In this document: positions 39,493 to 46,551 of the stretch, piece by piece
Position numbering within the stretch: position 1 is the stretch's first letter
Layout of the letters: every line of letters begins with the position of its first letter
DNA from: CAVPTL01 sp963727235
GTDB lineage: Bacteria; Actinomycetota; Thermoleophilia; Gaiellales; JAICJC01
NCBI GenBank assembly: GCA_963727235.1
Contig: CAVSFZ010000002.1
Coordinates: forward strand, 1 to 64,000
Length of the DNA stretch: 64,000 bases
Direction of reading: 5' to 3'
Program-made: the position numbers and the translations under genes
Notes under the pieces: model-generated
What the model was told of the DNA's origin: nothing
Seen by the model: only the letters and a program-made list of their open reading frames with translations
Database searches by the model: none

Positions 39493-41328
39493 GTGCACGA
39501 AGTCGCAGAGTTCCTCGCGAACACCCCGCCGTTCGACACCTTGGAACGCTCCGAGCTGGAGCGCGTCGCCGACACCAGCGAGATCGAGTTCCACCCCGCC
39601 GGCAGCACCATCCTGCTGCAAGCCGCCGAACCCCCCGAGCACGTCTGGATCGTGCGCCGCGGCATGGTCGAGCTGGTCGACAACGGCCGCGTGGTCGACC
39701 AGCTCGGTGAGCACGAGATGTTCGGGCACAACACCATGCTCACGGGCGGGCTGGTCGGCGTCGCCGTGCGCGCCCACGAGGACACCCTCTGCTACCGGCT
39801 GCCCGGGTCGGTGATCCGGGAGGTGCTGGGCCGGCCGGCCGCGCTTCGCTACCTGGTGCACTCCGCCGGGCGCAGCTACGAGCTGCGAGACGGCCACCTG
39901 CAGGCGCGCGACCGCGTAGATCTCGGGCAGCGCCGAGTGGGCGACCTGGTGCGAGGCGCGCCGGTGGTGTGTCCCCCCTCCGCCACCGTGAAACAGGCTG
40001 CCAACCAGATGGTGGAAGCCCACTCCTCGTCGGTACTGGTCGACCTGGGCGACACCCTAGGGATCGTCACCGATCGCGACCTGCGCACACGCGTGGTGGC
40101 CGCCGGCGCAGGTCCGGACACCACTCTGGGCGACATCATGACCGCCCCCGCCCGCACCGTCAGCGCCGATCGCACCGCCGGTGACGTGCTGCTCGAGATG
40201 CTCGACCGCGGCGTCCGGCACTTCCCCGTGATCGACGCGACCCAGGCACTGGTCGGAGTCGTGGCCGATACCGACCTGATGGCGGTCGAGGCCCGATGGC
40301 CGTTTCACGTGCGCGCGGCCATCGGCGCCGCCGCCACTCGCGAGCAGGTGATCGAAGCCGGCCGCCAGCTCCGCCCGATGGTGATCGACCTGCATCGTGC
40401 GGGCGCCCCGGCACCCGCCCTCGGGCGCGTGATGGCCACCGTCAGCGATGCCCTCACCCGCCGCCTGATCGAGCTGGCCGAGGTGGAGCTGGGCCCGCCG
40501 CCCGCTCCCTACACGTGGTTGGCGCTCGGCAGCTATGCCCGCCGTGAAGCCGCGCTCAGCTCAGATTCCGACTCGGCGATTGCCTGGGACGGCTCCGACC
40601 CGGGGGCCGACGCATGGCTCGAGCAGCTCGCCCACCGTGTCATCAGCGGCCAGGAGATGACCGGCACGCCACCGTGCGCGCAGGGCGCCACCGCAGCCCA
40701 CCGCCTGTTTCGGCGGTCGATCTCGGACTGGGAGAACGCGGTCGACTCGTGGCTCGAGAATCCCGGGCAGCCCAAGGCCGTGATCCTGCTGAGCGTGGTG
40801 GTGGACGCCCGCGGGGTGTGGAACTCACGGCTGACCGAGCCCCGTCTGAACGCCGTGTTCGCGCGCACGCGAAAGCACCCGCAGATGCTGCGGCTGCTGC
40901 GGTCACTGGCGTTGGGGCACCGGCCGCCACTGGGATTCGTGCGCGGGTTCGTGGTCGAACACGACGGCGGCCACAAGGGCCAGCTCGACCTCAAGACCGG
41001 CGGCCTGCTCCCGATCACCGACCTCGCCCGGGCGGCGGGGATGGAGGCGGGAGTTGCCGCGGCCTCCACCTCGGCGCGACTGGACGCGGCCGAGTCGGCG
41101 GGCACGCTGCCGGCCGCCGACGTGGCGGTGCTGCGCGACGCGCTCGCGCTCTTCACCGACCTGCGGATGGAGCACCAGGTGACCCAGCTCGAGAACGGCC
41201 AGACCCCTGACGATCACATCGCCCCGCGAGCCCTGTCACCATTGACCCGCACCTATTTGAAGGAGGCGTTCCGCGCCGTCGCCCGGATCCAGCGCGGAGT
41301 CGAATCCGTGATGAGCGTCGACCGATGA
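39493..41328 (+). CDS. Cyclic-nucleotide-binding, CBS and DUF294 nucleotidyltransferase protein
   Basis: 611 residues. A cNMP-binding-like domain (FLANTPPFDTLERSELERVA, then EIEFHPAGSTIL; about 5-115) is followed by a CBS pair (about 150-275, with GIVTDRDLRTRVVAAG and GVVADTDLM). Next come the DUF294 nucleotidyltransferase core GSYARREAALSSDSDSAIAW, with the G-S and D-x-D metal motif, and a DUF294 C-terminal helical domain. This resembles predicted signal-transduction nucleotidyltransferases related to GlnD. GTG 39493 follows GGAGGAAG and matches the usual N-terminus; ATG 39445 would add 16 residues but lies against the tetR promoter. It is coupled (ATGA) to the exonuclease gene. Confidence 0.85.
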   Translation: MHEVAEFLANTPPFDTLERSELERVADTSEIEFHPAGSTILLQAAEPPEHVWIVRRGMVELVDNGRVVDQLGEHEMFGHNTMLTGGLVGVAVRAHEDTLCYRLPGSVIREVLGRPAALRYLVHSAGRSYELRDGHLQARDRVDLGQRRVGDLVRGAPVVCPPSATVKQAANQMVEAHSSSVLVDLGDTLGIVTDRDLRTRVVAAGAGPDTTLGDIMTAPARTVSADRTAGDVLLEMLDRGVRHFPVIDATQALVGVVADTDLMAVEARWPFHVRAAIGAAATREQVIEAGRQLRPMVIDLHRAGAPAPALGRVMATVSDALTRRLIELAEVELGPPPAPYTWLALGSYARREAALSSDSDSAIAWDGSDPGADAWLEQLAHRVISGQEMTGTPPCAQGATAAHRLFRRSISDWENAVDSWLENPGQPKAVILLSVVVDARGVWNSRLTEPRLNAVFARTRKHPQMLRLLRSLALGHRPPLGFVRGFVVEHDGGHKGQLDLKTGGLLPITDLARAAGMEAGVAAASTSARLDAAESAGTLPAADVAVLRDALALFTDLRMEHQVTQLENGQTPDDHIAPRALSPLTRTYLKEAFRAVARIQRGVESVMSVDR

Positions 41329-41948
41329 GGGCGCGGGGGCCGTGGCGGGAAGCCCGGCTGGTTTCAGTCGACGTCGAGACGACCGGGCTCAATCCCCAGC
41401 TCGACCGGGTGATCTCGTTCGGAGCGGTGCCGATCGTGCGCGGCCGGATCGTGTCCGGCGGCGCTCTCTACGGCTTGGTCAACCCCCAGCGCGACCTCCC
41501 CGCCGAGTCGATCGTGATCCACGGCATCCGGCCGCAGGATCTGCTCGAGGCACCCACGGCGCCAGAGGCGCTGAGACCACTGGCCGAGATCGTTCAGGGG
41601 GCGGAGGTGATCGCCCACGCCGAGTGGGTCGAGCGCGGGTTTCTGTCCAAGCCGCTGCGAGGGCTCGGCGCACGCCTGCCGCGCAAGCTGCTCGACACCG
41701 CCCAGCTCTACCGGCTGTGGGAGATCGGGCGCGGCCGGCCCGACCCGGGCTTCCGATCGCTGGGGGACGTTGCCGAGGCGCTCGGTCTCCCCGCCCACCG
41801 ACCCCATCACGCGCTCGGTGACGCGCTCACCACCGCGCAGGTGTTTCTGGCGCTGGCAACCCACCTCGAACACAGCGGCCGGGGCAGCCTTCGCAGCCTC
41901 CGGTCAGCCGACAAAGTGATGCAGACCCACTCGAGATACGCGCCCTAG
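41325..41948 (+). CDS. DEDDh 3'-5' exonuclease (DNA polymerase III epsilon-like)
   Basis: A 207-residue RNase-T/DnaQ-fold exonuclease. Motif I VSVDVETTGL, motif II in VIAHAEWVERGFL, and motif III HHALGDALTTAQ give the D-E-D-D-His set; VIHGIRPQDL is the usual following loop. It is coupled to the upstream cNMP-CBS-nucleotidyltransferase. That pairing recurs in bacteria, where the two are often adjacent or fused, and suggests a joint nucleotide-signalling or repair function. Its stop overlaps the stop of the convergent amidase gene. Confidence 0.87.
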   Translation: MRARGPWREARLVSVDVETTGLNPQLDRVISFGAVPIVRGRIVSGGALYGLVNPQRDLPAESIVIHGIRPQDLLEAPTAPEALRPLAEIVQGAEVIAHAEWVERGFLSKPLRGLGARLPRKLLDTAQLYRLWEIGRGRPDPGFRSLGDVAEALGLPAHRPHHALGDALTTAQVFLALATHLEHSGRGSLRSLRSADKVMQTHSRYAP

Positions 41949-43470
41949 CAGGGCGCCAAGGTGGCGTACAGGTGCACGTGGGTGGAGATGTGCCCGGCGG
42001 CGTCGTGGGAGGCCACGCCCAGCACATGGGTGGTGCCGCATTTGAGCCCGGTGTAGGTGTACGAGGTGGTGTCGACCGAGGCTCGATGAACGGCGTCCAG
42101 GTAGGTATCGAAGCCGGTGCCGGTGCCGCCCGCGTCTGACCATGAGAGCGTGGCCGTGGTCTTGGTGATGTCGGACACCGCAGATCGGTGGGATTCGGCG
42201 GGCAGTCCGGCGTGGCGGCCGACAGCAGGTCGCGCGGCGAGCGGTTCGAGATCATGTCCAACGCCCGCACCGATACCGAGTAGGTCTTGCTGCACGAGAG
42301 CTTGGTGGCGGTGGCCTCGAGGTCGGTGCCCTGAAAGATCTTGACCCCACCGACCCAGAGCTGATATCCGCCCACGCCGATGTTGTCGCTTGCCTTTGTC
42401 CACGACACGTGCAGGGCGCCGGGCTGGGGGTCGACCGACACGTGAGGCCCCGTGGGCAACTCGGGGTCGGTCACCTCCACCACCCGCATCGGGTTCGGGG
42501 TGGGCGAACCGGATAGCACCAGCTTGGGCGCATCTCCCTCGCCCATCGCAAACGTCCCCAGCCGGTTCCAGCCGCGGCTGCAGTATCGGGTCTGATCGAC
42601 GTGCACTGCGCGAAAGCCACCGGTGGTCGCAACGCTCACCGTGACCGCCTTGGGCGCCCCGGCGCACGGCCAGCGCATGAACAGGTCGTACTTCTGCGTG
42701 TCGGGCAGATCCAGCCGGTACTGCCACTTCGCGTTCCTGTGGGTGATCCTGCCGGGCGTGGTCGAGTCGACGATCTGCTGGTAGGTGTCGTTCGCGTTCA
42801 TCCGCAGGTAGGCCATGTACAGCGGCCAGTTCCAGGTGCGGCCGGGGTCGGTGTGGTGGGCGAAGCCGCCGAACTGGCCCCGGTGGTTGGGGTCGGGTAC
42901 CTGGTTGTGGCCGATCACGTGCTGTCGGTCGGGCCTGATCAGATACTTGTGCGCGAGGTACCCGGCGAGCCGAGCCGAGGCCCGGTACTGCACGTCGGGG
43001 AAGACCGTGCGATTCGTGAATCCCGCGTGTTCAATCCCGATCGAGGTCTCGTTGTACGGCCAGTTGCCGGCGTGCCAGGCGATGTCCCGCTCGGGCACCA
43101 TCTGCGCGACCTGGCCGGCCGAGCCGACCACGTAGTGGGCCGAGCTCTCGGCGGCGCGATTCTTGAACCACTGGTAGGTGCCGCGAAATCCCCCCTCGGC
43201 GACGTGGACGATCAGCCGCTGAATCGGAATGGCCACCGGCCGGTCGGCGATGGTGTAGTTGTGCGGTGAGGCCGGCTCCCACAGCGCCTTGGGGTAGTCG
43301 GGACGGGCTGGGACTGCGGGCAGCGCCCTCGATCCGATCCGTGCCGGCGGGTTGGCCAGCCCCGAAGCTCCGGGCCCTCCCTCCGGGTGTCCGGCGGCAG
43401 ACACAGCCAGAGCTGGAGTCACGAGCAGGCCAAGCGCTGCCAGCGCCACGGCTTTGCGACGGAGGTGCAC
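41945..43470 (-). pseudogene. Secreted N-acetylmuramoyl-L-alanine amidase with C-terminal FN3-like domains, frameshifted
   Basis: GTG 43470 opens a signal peptide (VHLRRKAVALAALGLLVTPALA without its last residues shown). An amidase_2/PGRP domain follows: zinc-type His in RLIVHVAEGG, SAHYVVGSAGQVAQMVPERD, TSIGIEHAGF, and GHNQVPDPNHRG with HHTDPG. Then come a beta-rich linker and an FN3-like domain (VSWTKASDNIGVGGYQLWVG). The reading frame must shift near 42180-42190 to continue into a second FN3-like domain (TATLSWSDAGGTGTGFDTYL ... HVLGVASHDAAGHISTH) ending at 41945. One base appears to be missing. The amidase domain is intact, so a truncated product could still cleave peptidoglycan. A sequencing error is possible. 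Confidence 0.75.
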
Positions 43471-43501
43471 CTGACCACGATCGGCGATGCGCCGGCAAAA
43501 C

Positions 43502-44281
43502 TCAAGCCGGGTCGGTGAGTTCGACCAAAAGCGGTGCATGGTCGGAAGGTTTCTGGCCCTTTCGGTAGTTCCGGTCGATACCGCATTCGACGATGCGGGG
43601 GGCCAGCCCTGCCGACAGCAGCGCAAGATCGATCCGCAGACCCATGCCGCGATGGAAGTGGCCCTGGCGATAATCCCACCAGGTGTACCCCACTTCACCG
43701 GGATGGCGCTCAGCGAACGCGTCAACCAGATCGCCGGCCGCCAGGATCTGGGCCAGCCTGTTGCGCTCGTCGGCGGAGACATGGGTCGAGCCGATGAACG
43801 CCTGCGGGTCGTACACATCCAGGTCGGTGGGAGCGATGTTCATGTCGCCCATCGTCACCAGCGGCGTGCCGGCGAGGCTTCGCACCCGCTCGGCCATGGC
43901 CTCGAGGAACGTCAGCTTGGAAGCGAACGCCTCGGTACCGAGCTCGCGGCCGTTGGGCACGTAGGTGCTGCAGACACGCACGCCGGCGACATCCGCCTCG
44001 ATCCAGCGAGCCTCCTCAGGCTCGGCCTCGCCTGGGAGGCCGGCTGTGACGGTTGTGAGCGGATGCTCGACCGGTGCGGCGATGGCGACTCCGGCCCAGC
44101 GCCCCGCGGACTGGTCAACCGCGGCGTAGCCTGCCGCGGCCAGCTCGGCGTGTGGGAAGGCTGCCGACTCGGACTTGGTCTCCTGCATGCAGAGCACGTC
44201 CGGGCGGTGCTGCTCGAGGAACTCGAGCACGCGCGGCAACCGCATCTTGATCGAGTTGACGTTCCAGGTCGCGAGCTTCAA
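43502..44281 (-). CDS. xthA: Exodeoxyribonuclease III (AP endonuclease)
   Basis: A 259-residue EEP-fold nuclease. Starting at TTG 44281 it reads LKLATWNVNSIKMRLPRVLE, the exact XthA opening. The metal Glu is in DVLCMQETK, then TYVPNGRELG, the GDMNIAPTDLDVYDP loop, YTWWDYRQGHFHRGMGLRID and the terminal SDHAPLLVEL with Asp-His. It repairs abasic sites and 3' blocks. The TTG start is supported by family alignment and by a -10 TACGAT 7 nt upstream (leaderless). It is divergent from the glycolate-oxidase-like gene, with only 21 bp between starts. Confidence 0.93.
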   Translation of the reverse strand: MKLATWNVNSIKMRLPRVLEFLEQHRPDVLCMQETKSESAAFPHAELAAAGYAAVDQSAGRWAGVAIAAPVEHPLTTVTAGLPGEAEPEEARWIEADVAGVRVCSTYVPNGRELGTEAFASKLTFLEAMAERVRSLAGTPLVTMGDMNIAPTDLDVYDPQAFIGSTHVSADERNRLAQILAAGDLVDAFAERHPGEVGYTWWDYRQGHFHRGMGLRIDLALLSAGLAPRIVECGIDRNYRKGQKPSDHAPLLVELTDPA

Positions 44282-44287
44282 GGTTGG

Positions 44288-44294
44288 TATCGTA
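44288..44294. promoter_or_regulatory. Shared, symmetric -10 for divergent xthA and glcD-like genes
   Basis: TATCGTA: the plus strand reads -10 TATCGT (44288-44293), 9 nt before ATG 44303. The minus strand reads -10 TACGAT (44294-44289), 7 nt before TTG 44281. Both fit TANNNT and both give leaderless transcripts. Five base pairs are used by both promoters. Confidence 0.55.
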
Positions 44295-44302
44295 CGCGCC
44301 CC

Positions 44303-45670
44303 ATGAGCACGCTCTCCAATGACCTGGCCGCGGTCGTTGGGGCGGACTCGGTGCTCGACCCGCCGCCCTCGCTGTACCGCGCCGACGCCACCGAGGCGGC
44401 CGGGCTGGAGGGCGCGCCCGATGCCGTGGTGCTTCCCCGCACCGCCGAGCAGGTGGCTGCGGTGGTGGCCTGGTGCTACGAGCGAGACGTGGCGATCGTG
44501 CCGCGCGGCGGCGGCACCGGGTTTGCGGGTGGAGCGGTGCCGGTGTCGGGCGGCGTGGTGGTCGACCTGGCCCGGATGGTGCGGATCCGAAGCTTCGATC
44601 CGCTGCTCTGGCGGATCCAGGTGGAGGCCGGCCTGCCCACCTCCGAGCTGCGCCGGACCGTGCGCGAGAGCGGCCTGTGGTTCCCGCCCGATCCAGGCGC
44701 TGCCGAGCAGTCGCAGATCGGCGGCAACATCGCCACCAACGCCGGCGGCCCGCACGCATTCAAGTACGGGGTGACCGGGGCATGGGTCACCGGCCTGGAG
44801 GCGGTGGTGCCGCCCGGCGAGCTGATCTCGGTGGGCGGGGCGATGCGCAAGGACGTCGCCGGCTATGACCTCAAGAGCCTTCTGATCGGCTCGGAGGGGA
44901 CGCTGGGGATCGTCACGGCCGCGTGGCTGCGGCTGATCCCGGCACCCGAGGCCGCGATTCCGGTGGCGGCGGTGTACCCCGACGTCGCCACCGGCTGCCG
45001 TGCGCTCGAGAGCGTGCTCGGAAACGGCCTGCAGGTGGCGGCGCTCGAATACCTCGATGCCCGCACGATCGAGCTGGCGGCCGCGGCCTTCCCGGGTCAG
45101 ATCCCCGCGGACGCTGGGTTCATGGTGCTGGCCGAGGCCGACGGGTCAGCCGCAGAGGCCGATGCACTCGCCGCTGAGCTGGCCGCGGTGCTGTCCGAGG
45201 ACGCACTGAGGGTGGCGCGCTTCGATACCGCCGAGGGGATCGCCGCGCTGTGGCGGTGGCGCGACGGCGTCTCGATCGCGGTCACGGCGCATCTTGGGGG
45301 CAAGCTCTCGGAAGACGTGGTGGTGCCGCTCGACCGGCTGGCCGAGGCGGTCACGGGCACGCTCGCGATCGGCGCCCGGCACGGGCTGGATGCCTGCAGC
45401 TGGGGTCACGCCGGCGACGGCAATCTGCACTCGAGCTTTCTTCTGGACAGCCACGACGGCGAGGCGATCGGCAGGGCACATGTGGCCTGCGACGAGCTGT
45501 TCGAGCTGGCCGCCGAGCTGGGAGGGTCGATCTCGGGTGAGCACGGCATCGGCTGGATGAAGCGCGGCCGGCTCGGGCTTCAGTGGAGCCCGACCGCTGT
45601 CGAGCTGCACAACCGCATCAAGCAGACCTTCGACCCCAAGAACCTCATGAACCCCGGCAAGAAGACGTGA
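44303..45670 (+). CDS. FAD-linked oxidase, glycolate oxidase/D-lactate dehydrogenase type (GlcD-like)
   Basis: A 455-residue PCMH-type flavoprotein. The FAD motif is VPRGGGTGFAGGAVP, then SQIGGNIATNAGGPHAFKYG, GYDLKSLLIGSEGTLGIVT, the C-terminal WGHAGDGNLHSSFL, and SISGEHGIGWMKRG with the conserved His. It oxidises a 2-hydroxy acid to a 2-keto acid. It would normally partner an Fe-S protein (GlcF-like), which is absent here. ATG 44303 is leaderless. Its TGA is formed by repeat copy 6. Confidence 0.92.
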   Translation: MSTLSNDLAAVVGADSVLDPPPSLYRADATEAAGLEGAPDAVVLPRTAEQVAAVVAWCYERDVAIVPRGGGTGFAGGAVPVSGGVVVDLARMVRIRSFDPLLWRIQVEAGLPTSELRRTVRESGLWFPPDPGAAEQSQIGGNIATNAGGPHAFKYGVTGAWVTGLEAVVPPGELISVGGAMRKDVAGYDLKSLLIGSEGTLGIVTAAWLRLIPAPEAAIPVAAVYPDVATGCRALESVLGNGLQVAALEYLDARTIELAAAAFPGQIPADAGFMVLAEADGSAAEADALAAELAAVLSEDALRVARFDTAEGIAALWRWRDGVSIAVTAHLGGKLSEDVVVPLDRLAEAVTGTLAIGARHGLDACSWGHAGDGNLHSSFLLDSHDGEAIGRAHVACDELFELAAELGGSISGEHGIGWMKRGRLGLQWSPTAVELHNRIKQTFDPKNLMNPGKKT

Positions 45671-45702
45671 ATAAAAGGTGCCAGGCACCTTTTATTCACG
45701 TC
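45664..45702. repeat. Palindromic intergenic repeat, copy 6 (AAAAGG class, extended)
   Basis: Perfect 39-bp palindrome: core arm GTGAATAAAAGGTGCC, central A, symmetry extended by GAC/GTC. The left arm holds the TGA of the GlcD-like gene. The convergent racemase-fold gene stops 3 bp beyond the right end. Confidence 0.92.
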
Positions 45703-45704
45703 CT

Positions 45705-46472
45705 TCAGCGGGGGGCGCCGGCGGGGTAGGAGCTCTGCCGGAGCTGGCGGCCGGCGCGGCGGCGGTGGGCCAAACCGGCCGAGCGGGCCAGCAGTCGATG
45801 GGCCTGGGCGGCTGCCACGGCGGCGGTATCGACCACGATCGCGCCGGGGTCGGCCGCAGCTGCGATCCGCGCACCGGCCGACGACGCCGGGCCGCCGGCC
45901 AGCACCAGACCGCGATAGCCGCCGAACTCACCGGCACGCGGGTCGATCAGCGGCAGCCCGCCTGACCGCAGCCGCTTGAGCGCGCCCTGCAGCTGGGGAA
46001 TCCGCACCGTCTGCGAACCGGCCACGATCGCAACCGGCCCGCCACGAGAGAGCGCAAACGCGCGATCGACCGCGAACCGCAGGTCGATCCCGATCACGGG
46101 TGCGGGCGTCGCGGCACGAGCGACGTCGAGCCCGTCCAGCGTGCCCTGGAGCGATCCCAGGATGATCAGCTTGGCCCCGGCGTTGCACAGGTCGACGGTG
46201 ATCGCCTGAACCCGCTGCTGGACGACCGTGCCCCGCAGCCGCGCCCAGGCGGGATGGCCGTCGTCGGACATCGAGATCACATCCTCGTGCGGCATCCGGC
46301 GGCGCAGATCGGCCACCAGCGCGGCTGCACCGCTTCCCGAGGCGATCACTCCGATGGGGCCGTCGGGATCCATCGTCGCCTTCGCGGCCGGTGATGTGAC
46401 CGGCAACGTTTGCCGGGTTCCGGCGGCTGCAAGGCGGCGCGCTGCTGCGTCCTCAGTCGCGTCAATACTCAT
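45705..46472 (-). CDS. Asp/Glu racemase-fold (MurI-like) protein, probably not a racemase
   Basis: 255 residues. The core resembles glutamate racemase: PIGVIASGSGAAALVADLRR at the position of the GVFDSGVGGLTV loop, then AKLIILGSLQGTLDGLDVAR where MurI has the ACNTA cysteine loop, and APVIGIDLRFAVDRA for PVVGV. The catalytic Ser/Cys loops are altered (GSLQG lacks Cys), and the only Cys is upstream in DLCNAG, so racemase activity is doubtful. ATG 46472 has AGGGAG 10 nt upstream. ATG 46373 (MDPDGPIGV) would match the family start better; the extra 33 residues are largely encoded within the 161-bp symmetric element. Downstream of the GcvT fusion, same strand. Confidence 0.65.
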   Translation of the reverse strand: MSIDATEDAAARRLAAAGTRQTLPVTSPAAKATMDPDGPIGVIASGSGAAALVADLRRRMPHEDVISMSDDGHPAWARLRGTVVQQRVQAITVDLCNAGAKLIILGSLQGTLDGLDVARAATPAPVIGIDLRFAVDRAFALSRGGPVAIVAGSQTVRIPQLQGALKRLRSGGLPLIDPRAGEFGGYRGLVLAGGPASSAGARIAAAADPGAIVVDTAAVAAAQAHRLLARSAGLAHRRRAGRQLRQSSYPAGAPR

Positions 46473-46551
46473 GGTATTGACGCTCCCTGCGTCCTGGCAT
46501 CGCTTGCCTTTCGCTCGCCGTCGACACCACCAACGTTACCGGTCACATCAC
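46391..46551. repeat. 161-bp symmetric element with 20-bp terminal inverted repeats, centred on a start codon
   Basis: Ends GTGATGTGACCGGCAACGTT (46391-46410) and AACGTTACCGGTCACATCAC (46532-46551) match as inverted repeats at 19 of 20 positions. A perfect 10-bp inverted repeat, GCGTCAATAC (46459-46468) / GTATTGACGC (46474-46483), sits exactly at the centre, with the racemase-fold ATG in its 5-bp loop. On the minus-strand RNA a competing hairpin GACGC-AGGGA-GCGTC (46479-46493) holds the AGGGA ribosome site in its loop. The arms between the ends and the centre are not similar. It could be a small mobile element or a regulatory leader. Confidence 0.6.

Noticed and set aside
46391..46551. Glycine riboswitch near the GcvT-like gene
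   Set aside because: The structured segment lies downstream of that gene, and I could not place the conserved glycine aptamer cores; it is reported as an unassigned element.
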